Source: an uncultured Bacteroidia bacterium (GTDB lineage: Bacteria > Bacteroidota > Bacteroidia > Bacteroidales > UBA932). Taken from it: a DNA stretch of 64,000 nt. Positions 58,683 to 64,000 of the stretch are shown here, one piece after another. The notes below the pieces were generated by a model. That model had not been told where the DNA came from. It was given only the letters and a program-made list of their open reading frames with translations, and did no database searches. The stretch is taken from positions 186,001-250,000 of the forward strand of contig CACXNA010000001.1 in assembly GCA_902768985.1 (NCBI GenBank). Direction: 5' to 3'. Each line of letters begins with the position of its first letter. The first letter of the stretch is position 1. Both the position numbers and the translations under genes were made by a program.

Positions 58683-59840
58683 TTACAAATATTCCCGGAT
58701 AATGGAAGCGGCCGCTTCGGCGAGGTGCTCGCGGGCCCAGGCGGGCTGCATGGCGACGCTGTCGGGGATATTGTCGTCCGCCAGGGCGACGATGTGGGAG
58801 AAGGGGAGCGCGGGGCCGGGGGCGACGCGGCCGCAGACGGCGGCCACCGGCACCCCGGCCCGCTGCGCACGGCGCAGGATGCCCGCCGCGGCCTTGCCGC
58901 GGGCGGTCTGGCCGTCCAGCCGGCCTTCGCCGGTGATGACGAGGGCGGCGTCGCGCAGCTGCGCGTCAAAGCCGGCGGCGTCCAGCACCAGGTCGATGCC
59001 GCTCGAGAGCCGGGCGCCCAGCAGGGCGTGCAACGCTCCGCCGATGCCGCCCGCTGCGCCGTATCCTTTCCCGTCATCCTCGACCGTATTATCGTCATCC
59101 TTGACTATTCTTTTGTCATCCTGAGCGCAGCGAAGGATCTCCTTCCTTATTACCTCCGCGAAACTCGCCGTCCCTGCATCCAGCAGTCGCACCTGCTCCG
59201 GCGTCGCCCCCTTCTGCGGGGCGAAGACCTCCGCGGCGCCGCCGGGCCCGCAGAAGGGCGTGTCCACGTCGCAGGCGGCGGTGAAATGCGCCGCCGCGAG
59301 GGCTGGGTGCGCGGCGCTGCGGTCGATGGCCGCGATGCGGCTCAGCGACGCGCCGCAGCCCGGCAGAACCTGCCCGGAGGCGTCCAGGAAGCGGAAACCG
59401 AGGGCGGAGAGCAGGCCCGTACCGGCGTCGTGGGTGGCGCTGCCGCCCAGGCCGATCAGGAATTCGCGGCAGCCGCGCTCCAGCGCGTCGCGGATGAGCA
59501 GGCCGGTACCGTAGGATGAAGCCTGCAGGGGATTGCGCTCCGCCGGCCGGAGGAGGGGAAGGCCGCTGGCGGCGGCCGTCTCGACGACGGCGGTGTCGCC
59601 GCACAGGGCGTAACGCGCCCGCAGCGGCCGGCCGAGCGGATCGACGGTGTCGGCGTGTACCCATTCTCCGCCCCTGGCGGAAAGAATGGCTTCGCAGAAG
59701 CCCTCGCCCCCGTCTGCGACGGGGATGTGCACCGTGGCGCACGCAGGACGCACGCTCCGGAGGCCGTCCGCCAGCGCGTCGGCCACCTCGCGGGCCGTCA
59801 GGCAGCCCTTGAAGGAATCGGGTGCAAGGAGTATCTTCAT
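58683..59840 (-). CDS. glxK: Glycerate kinase (GlxK/GarK family) with an in-frame repeat insert
   Basis: The 385-residue kinase phosphorylates D-glycerate. The start at CAT 59838-59840 gives MKILLAPDSFKGCLTAREVA, the family's first block. Others follow: PVADGGEGF, GLGGSATHDAGTG, PQKGATPEQV and LVITGEGRLDGQT. Between FAEVIRK and GYGAAGG, where relatives have a short linker, there is a 26-residue charged insert (residues about 233-260). Its DNA begins with the dispersed palindrome at 59115-59140, read as EILRCAQDD, followed by two further GGATGAC-starting 21-base units (KDDDNTVEDD). The frame and all active-site motifs are kept, so the enzyme is probably functional. Confidence 0.9.
   Translation of the reverse strand: MKILLAPDSFKGCLTAREVADALADGLRSVRPACATVHIPVADGGEGFCEAILSARGGEWVHADTVDPLGRPLRARYALCGDTAVVETAAASGLPLLRPAERNPLQASSYGTGLLIRDALERGCREFLIGLGGSATHDAGTGLLSALGFRFLDASGQVLPGCGASLSRIAAIDRSAAHPALAAAHFTAACDVDTPFCGPGGAAEVFAPQKGATPEQVRLLDAGTASFAEVIRKEILRCAQDDKRIVKDDDNTVEDDGKGYGAAGGIGGALHALLGARLSSGIDLVLDAAGFDAQLRDAALVITGEGRLDGQTARGKAAAGILRRAQRAGVPVAAVCGRVAPGPALPFSHIVALADDNIPDSVAMQPAWAREHLAEAAASIIREYL
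59115..59140 (-). repeat. Short interspersed palindrome, copy 2, inside glycerate kinase
   Basis: It differs from the copy at 30464-30489 at one base (GAGCGC instead of GAGCGA) over 26. It lies within the coding sequence and adds EILRCAQDD to the protein. Confidence 0.85.
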
Positions 59841-59851
59841 TTCTTTCAGGA

Positions 59852-59859
59852 CAAAGATA
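59852..59859 (-). promoter_or_regulatory. -7 box for glycerate kinase
   Basis: On the minus strand TATCTTTG fits TAnnTTTG, 11 bases before the start codon. Confidence 0.55.
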
Positions 59860-59906
59860 CCGATTTTCCGTTTTTTTGTTAACTTTCGGAACAAAAACCA
59901 AATGCC

Positions 59907-61142
59907 GTGAAAACCCTTGTCCGAATCCTTACCATGATCTGTCTGCTGGCAGGCCCTGTGGCTTTCGGCCAGACTGACAGCCTCCGCTACATCGTACGTG
60001 GCACCGTGACCGATGCCTCGGGCGGCAAACCGTTGGGCTATGTGTCCGTCACCCTCCCGGGTACCAACTTCGCGACCGTCACCAACCAGGACGGTGCTTT
60101 CATCATCAAATCCGACCAGCCGGCACGCTTCGTGTCCTTCTCGCTGCTTGGCTATAAACCCCAGACCGTCCCGGCCGACCGCGACCAGCTGATGCACGTG
60201 TCCCTGACGCGCGGCAGTTTCACGCTGGATCCCGCGCAGGTGGTCTCCGCCGATCCGCTGACCCTGCTGCTGGACGCCATCTACAAGATCAATGCGAACG
60301 GCCCGTCCGAGGCCGAGCTCTTCGACTGCTTCTACCGCGAGACGGTCCAGAAGCGCCAGCGCTTCATCTATATCTCCGAAGCGGTTACGAAGATGTACAA
60401 GACGCCGTACCGGCTGAGTTTCACCCGGGACCGCGCCGCCGTGGAGAAGAGCCGCCTGCTGCAGAGCCCGCGCCAGTCGGACACCCTCGCCGTGAAGGTG
60501 CTGGGCGGCCCCACGCAGGCCGTCGACCTGGACCTCGTCAAGCTGCGCACCTTCATCCTGGACCAGGAGGACCTGGAGAACTACCGCCTGGAGATGCTCG
60601 ATCCCGTGATGCTGGACGACCGTCGCCAGTTCGTGATCCGGCTTATCCCCGCGGCTGAGAAGGATTTCGCACTGCACAACGGATTGATCTACATCGACCA
60701 GGAGTCGCTGGCCTTCTCGCGCATCGAGCTTTCGCTGGACGTTTCCGACCCGAACAAAGCCACGCACGCGATGCTGATCAGCAAGCCGATGGACATCCGC
60801 TTCCGGCCGAAGGAGATGTCCCTGCTGCTCAACTACAAGCGTGAGGACGGCAAGAGCCGCCTGAGCTACGTCCGCACGGTGTTCCGCTTCAACTGCGACG
60901 CCCGCAGGCGCCTGTTCAACACGGAGTTCACCGCCATTGCGGAGATGGTCGTGACGAACCGCTACACGGGCGAGGCCGTGGTGCCGATCGACCGGAAAGA
61001 CGCCTTCCGCAGCAGCGAGACGCTGGCCGACAAGACCCGGGCCTATTTCGATCCCGACTTCTGGAAAGCCTACAACATCATCGAACCGACCGAAAGCCTG
61101 GAGAATGCCATCGGCCGCCTGAAGAAGTCAGAAGGCAAATAG
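59907..61142 (+). CDS. CarboxypepD_reg-like domain exported protein
   Basis: The 411-residue protein starts at GTG 59907; the nearby ATG 59902 is out of frame. It has a signal peptide (MKTLVRILTMICLLAGPVAFG) and a CarboxypepD_reg-like domain (about 28-105: VRGTVTDASGGKPLGYVSV, NQDGAFIIKS, VSFSLLGYK) like those at the N-termini of TonB-dependent receptors. The rest (LLLDAIYKINANGP, CFYRETVQKRQRFIYISEAV) resembles Bacteroidota exported proteins of unknown role. There is no barrel or plug, so it is not a receptor itself. It is transcribed alone, divergent from glycerate kinase. Confidence 0.82.
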   Translation: MKTLVRILTMICLLAGPVAFGQTDSLRYIVRGTVTDASGGKPLGYVSVTLPGTNFATVTNQDGAFIIKSDQPARFVSFSLLGYKPQTVPADRDQLMHVSLTRGSFTLDPAQVVSADPLTLLLDAIYKINANGPSEAELFDCFYRETVQKRQRFIYISEAVTKMYKTPYRLSFTRDRAAVEKSRLLQSPRQSDTLAVKVLGGPTQAVDLDLVKLRTFILDQEDLENYRLEMLDPVMLDDRRQFVIRLIPAAEKDFALHNGLIYIDQESLAFSRIELSLDVSDPNKATHAMLISKPMDIRFRPKEMSLLLNYKREDGKSRLSYVRTVFRFNCDARRRLFNTEFTAIAEMVVTNRYTGEAVVPIDRKDAFRSSETLADKTRAYFDPDFWKAYNIIEPTESLENAIGRLKKSEGK

Positions 61143-61177
61143 TTCCGCGTTTTCTTGTATTCTTGGCCGGAATAAAG

Positions 61178-61185
61178 TATATTTG
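61178..61185 (+). promoter_or_regulatory. -7 box for the iorA-iorB-paaK operon
   Basis: TATATTTG lies 25 bases before ATG 61210. A CTTG 20 bases upstream could serve as the -33 element. Confidence 0.7.
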
Positions 61186-61209
61186 TTCCGGTTAGTTACG
61201 TATTATAAA

Positions 61210-62817
61210 ATGGCAGAAAAACGATTGCTTCTTGGCGATGAAGCCGTGGCCCTCGGGGCCTTGCATGCCGGCCTGTCCGGTGTCTATGCCTATCCCGGCA
61301 CGCCTTCGACCGAGATTACCGAATACATCCAGCAGAGTCCGCTCGCGCGGGAACGCGGCGTGCACAGCCGTTGGTGCACCAACGAGAAGACGGCGATGGA
61401 AGCCGCGCTGGGCATGTCGTACGCCGGCAAGCGGGCGCTTGTGTGCATGAAGCACGTGGGCATGAACGTCTGCGCCGACGCCTTCGTCAACGCCGCCGTC
61501 ACGGGTGTGAAAGGCGGCCTGGTGGTGCTGGCGGCGGACGATCCGTCCATGCATTCCTCGCAGAACGAGCAGGATTCCCGTTTCTACGGGAAATTCGCCA
61601 TGGTGCCCATCCTGGAGCCCTCCGACCAGCAGGAAGCCTACGACATGATGGCGCACGCCTTCGCGCTCTCCGAGCAGCTGCGGCTGCCGGTGCTGATGCG
61701 CCTCGTCACGCGCCTGGCGCATTCCCGCGCCGCGGTGCAGACGGGGGAGGCCCAGGCGCAGAACGCACTGGATCCCGACAACGAGCGCACCCACTGGGTG
61801 CTGCTCCCGGGCAACGCGCGCCGGCAGTATGCCTCGCTGGTCGCGAAGCAGCCGGAGATCGCCGCCTGCGCGGAGGAGTCCGCGTTCAACCGGCTGGAGA
61901 TCCCCGCGCATGCGGATCCCGACTTCGGCGTGATCGCCGCAGGCATTGCCTATAATTATGTGCAGGAGTCGGTTCCGGCCGGCGTCCCCATCATGAAGGT
62001 TTCGCAGTATCCGCTGCCCATTAAGGAAGTCCGCAAGCTCGCGGCACAGTGCGGCCGCATCCTCGTCGTCGAGGACGGCCAGCCCTTCGTGGAGGAGCAG
62101 GTCCGCGGCATCTTCGGCGAAGAATATCCCGTTTCCGGCCGCCTGAGCGGCGAATTGCCGCGCACCGGCGAGCTGACGCCCGACAGCGTCGCCGCGGCGC
62201 TCGGCGTGGAGGGCGGTCCCGCTTTCGCGGACGCCCACAACCTCGCGCCGCGCCCGCCCCAGCTCTGCCAGGGCTGCGGCCACCGCGACGTCTACACGGC
62301 CCTGAACCAGGTGGCGGCCGAATATCCCAACGCCCGCATCTTCGGCGACATCGGCTGCTACACGCTCGGCGCGCTGCCGCCGTTCCGCGCCATCGACAGC
62401 TGCGTGGACATGGGCGCGTCCATCACCATGGCCAAGGGAGCCGCCGACGCCGGCGTGTATCCCGCCATCGCCGTGATCGGCGACTCCACCTTCACGCATT
62501 CCGGCATGACCGGCCTGCTGGACGCCGTCAACGAAGGCGCCGACATCACGGTCATCATCAGCGACAACCTCACGACCGCCATGACCGGCGGCCAGGATTC
62601 CGCGGGCACGCATAAGTTCGAGGCCATCTGCCTCGCGCTGGGCGTGGAGCGGGAGCACCTGCACGTCGTGGTGCCACTGCCCAAGAACATGGAAGAAATC
62701 ACGCGCATCCTGCGCGACGAAATCAATTATCACGGCGTGTCCGTCATCATCCCGCAGCGCGAGTGCATGCAGACGCTGGGCCGCAAACTCCGTCAGAAAA
62801 AACAGGAAACGAAATGA
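61210..62817 (+). CDS. iorA: Indolepyruvate:ferredoxin oxidoreductase alpha subunit, lacking C-terminal ferredoxin domain
   Basis: The 535-residue subunit oxidatively decarboxylates arylpyruvates to aryl-acyl-CoA using thiamine diphosphate. The N-terminal pyrimidine-binding part (YPGTPSTEITEYIQ, TNEKTAMEAALGMSYAGKRA) and the C-terminal TPP-binding part (QGCGHRDVY, GDIGCYTLG, GDSTFTHSGMTGLLDAV, ISDN) are complete. The usual pair of [4Fe-4S] ferredoxin motifs at the C-terminus is missing; the protein ends VIIPQRECMQTLGRKLRQKK. The start at 61210 is chosen over the in-frame upstream codon at 61183, which overlaps the -7 box. The iorB start overlaps its stop by four bases. Confidence 0.92.
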   Translation: MAEKRLLLGDEAVALGALHAGLSGVYAYPGTPSTEITEYIQQSPLARERGVHSRWCTNEKTAMEAALGMSYAGKRALVCMKHVGMNVCADAFVNAAVTGVKGGLVVLAADDPSMHSSQNEQDSRFYGKFAMVPILEPSDQQEAYDMMAHAFALSEQLRLPVLMRLVTRLAHSRAAVQTGEAQAQNALDPDNERTHWVLLPGNARRQYASLVAKQPEIAACAEESAFNRLEIPAHADPDFGVIAAGIAYNYVQESVPAGVPIMKVSQYPLPIKEVRKLAAQCGRILVVEDGQPFVEEQVRGIFGEEYPVSGRLSGELPRTGELTPDSVAAALGVEGGPAFADAHNLAPRPPQLCQGCGHRDVYTALNQVAAEYPNARIFGDIGCYTLGALPPFRAIDSCVDMGASITMAKGAADAGVYPAIAVIGDSTFTHSGMTGLLDAVNEGADITVIISDNLTTAMTGGQDSAGTHKFEAICLALGVEREHLHVVVPLPKNMEEITRILRDEINYHGVSVIIPQRECMQTLGRKLRQKKQETK

Positions 62818-63398
62818 AACTCGATATCAAACTTTCCGGTGTCGGAGGGCAGGGGATCCTCTCCATCGCGACCGTGATCGGCGAGGCCGCCACGGCCGCC
62901 GGGCTGCACCTCAAGCAGGCCGAAGTGCACGGCATGAGCCAGCGCGGCGGCGACGTCCAAAGCGACATGCGCCTGAGCACGGACGGCATCTGCAGCGACT
63001 TGATCCCGCTCGGGCAGGCCGACCTCATCATCTCCATGGAGCCGATGGAAGCGCTGCGCTACCTGCCGTACCTCGCCCCGAAGGGCGCCGTGATCACGTC
63101 CAGCAAGCCGCTGGTCAACATTCCCAACTATCCGGACGAGGCGGCGCTGCTCGCCGAACTGGACGCCCTGCCGCACGTGGTGCGGGCCGACATCGAGACG
63201 CTCGCCCGCGAGCACGCGATGCCCAAGAGCGCGAACATGATCCTGCTGGGCATGGCCGCGCCGTCCCTGAAGCAGCTGCTCAGCGAGGAGCAGCTCCGCG
63301 ACGCCATCGCGCGCGTCTTCACCCGCAAGGGCATGGAAATCGTCAATGCCAACCTGGAGGCCTTCAAGCTGGGCCTCGAGACCGCAAGCAACCGTTAG
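62814..63398 (+). CDS. iorB: Indolepyruvate:ferredoxin oxidoreductase beta subunit
   Basis: The 194-residue gamma-type POR subunit begins MKLDIKLSGVGGQGILSIAT and contains EVHGMSQRGGDVQSDMRL, both signatures of the IorB/PorC family. It completes the arylpyruvate oxidoreductase with IorA. It is translationally coupled to iorA (ATGA) and followed ten bases later by paaK, so the operon can turn aromatic amino acid keto acids into aryl-CoA esters or use them in reverse for amino acid synthesis. Confidence 0.94.
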   Translation: MKLDIKLSGVGGQGILSIATVIGEAATAAGLHLKQAEVHGMSQRGGDVQSDMRLSTDGICSDLIPLGQADLIISMEPMEALRYLPYLAPKGAVITSSKPLVNIPNYPDEAALLAELDALPHVVRADIETLAREHAMPKSANMILLGMAAPSLKQLLSEEQLRDAIARVFTRKGMEIVNANLEAFKLGLETASNR

Positions 63399-63408
63399 TC
63401 AGTAGTAT

Positions 63409-64000
63409 ATGATCTGGAATCCCACCAAAGAATGCATGTCGCGCGAGCAGATGCGCGAGTTGCAGGGCAAGCGCCTCCACAAGATCGTGGAGTACGTGTA
63501 CCACAACGTTCCGTTCTATCGGAACAAGCTGCAGGAGATGGACCTCTCGCCGGCCGACATCCGGACGATCGACGACATTGTCAAGCTGCCGTTTACGACC
63601 AAGAAGGACCTTCGGGACAACTATCCCTTCGGCCTGCAGGCGGCTCCGCAGAGTGAAATCATCCGCATCCACGCGTCTTCCGGCACCACGGGCAACCCGA
63701 CCATCGTCGGCTACACCCGCAAGGATATCAGCATCTGGAGCGAGTGCATGGCGCGCAGCCTGACTTCCTTCGGCGTCACGCGCAACGACATCTTCTCTGT
63801 GTCTTACGGTTACGGCCTCTTCACGGGCGGTCTCGGCGCGCACAACGGCGTGGAGACCATCGGTGCGTCCGTCGTGCCCGCCTCGACCGGCAACACCGAG
63901 AAGCACGCCCGCCTGATCCGTGACCTCGGCATCACCGGTATCGCCTGTACGCCTTCGTACGCGCTGTACCTGGCCGAGACCATGGACAAGCTGGGGATTT
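63409..64000 (+). CDS. paaK: Phenylacetate-CoA ligase, 3'-truncated by window edge
   Basis: The first 197 residues of an adenylate-forming ligase are present. It begins MIWNPTKECMSREQMRELQ and shows VYHNVPFYRNKL, LPFTTKKDLRDNYPFG and the AMP-binding loop HASSGTTGNPTIVGYT, all characteristic of PaaK, which makes phenylacetyl-CoA (or related aryl-CoA) from the acid, CoA and ATP. Placement directly after iorA-iorB is the standard Bacteroidota arrangement. The frame is open to the end of the window. Confidence 0.94.
   Translation, partial: MIWNPTKECMSREQMRELQGKRLHKIVEYVYHNVPFYRNKLQEMDLSPADIRTIDDIVKLPFTTKKDLRDNYPFGLQAAPQSEIIRIHASSGTTGNPTIVGYTRKDISIWSECMARSLTSFGVTRNDIFSVSYGYGLFTGGLGAHNGVETIGASVVPASTGNTEKHARLIRDLGITGIACTPSYALYLAETMDKLGI

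Overview
The window reads as a chromosomal segment of a high-GC member of the Bacteroidales (phylum Bacteroidota), probably an uncultured gut-type lineage. The evidence is: many promoters with the Bacteroidota TAnnTTTG -7 box (usually TATATTTG), in two cases with TTTG 19-20 bases upstream; a short primary sigma factor without region 1.1; FISUMP and CarboxypepD_reg-like surface proteins; a GH95 fucosidase lipoprotein; a BlaI/M56-TonB regulator pair; and an iorA-iorB-paaK arylpyruvate operon. Most genes look 60-65% GC by eye. One small island at 37.68-39.28 kb is clearly AT-richer.

Layout. 1-750: end of a BASS-type transporter. 845-19328: one promoter, twelve tightly packed same-strand genes and one terminator. 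They encode a Sel1 protein, an unknown, a TerB-like protein, a zinc-ribbon protein, a membrane Ser/Thr kinase with a C-terminal peptidoglycan-binding domain, a four-module AAA+ ATPase, a zinc ribbon-FHA protein, a PP2C phosphatase, a DUF4062/STAND-like protein with a mutated P-loop, a two-TM TrkA-N x2-RyR protein, a DUF1963 protein and an SH3-type lipoprotein with a cytoplasmic zinc motif. This is the candidate undescribed system. I infer a phosphorylation-controlled, envelope-sensing complex with a membrane effector; nothing here proves the function. 19.3-30.5 kb: FISUMP lipoprotein, AbrB/acyltransferase pair, zinc metallopeptidase, cysteine desulfidase, NhaA, tRNA-Thr, an outer-membrane barrel, exonuclease-dnaN and an HtrA protease. 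30.5-37.6 kb: rpoD, argS, ygiQ, a small conserved protein, a ClC channel and dtd. 37.7-39.3 kb: a RAYT transposase with four REP-like palindromes around it.

39.3-46.7 kb: a BlaI-M56/TonB-TPR-retropepsin operon and a divergent pair of paralogous glycosyltransferases, one followed by an esterase. 46.7-56.4 kb: tex with a polyprenyl-phosphate-type glycosyltransferase, a small membrane protein, a rhodanese-metallo-beta-lactamase lipoprotein, tRNA-Ser, an outer-membrane barrel, the GH95 fucosidase, tmRNA with tRNA-Val, and a VanX-type dipeptidase. 56.5-64.0 kb: a CobW GTPase, an EamA transporter, glycerate kinase, a CarboxypepD_reg protein and iorA-iorB-paaK (the last cut by the window end).

Two themes stand out beyond the big operon. 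Short palindromic repeats occur both between genes and, in frame, inside two conserved enzymes (ygiQ and glycerate kinase), where they add novel peptide segments. The tmRNA appears to encode a tag ending Tyr-Ala-Cys instead of the usual Leu-Ala-Ala type ending. No stretch longer than about 300 bases lacks a gene.
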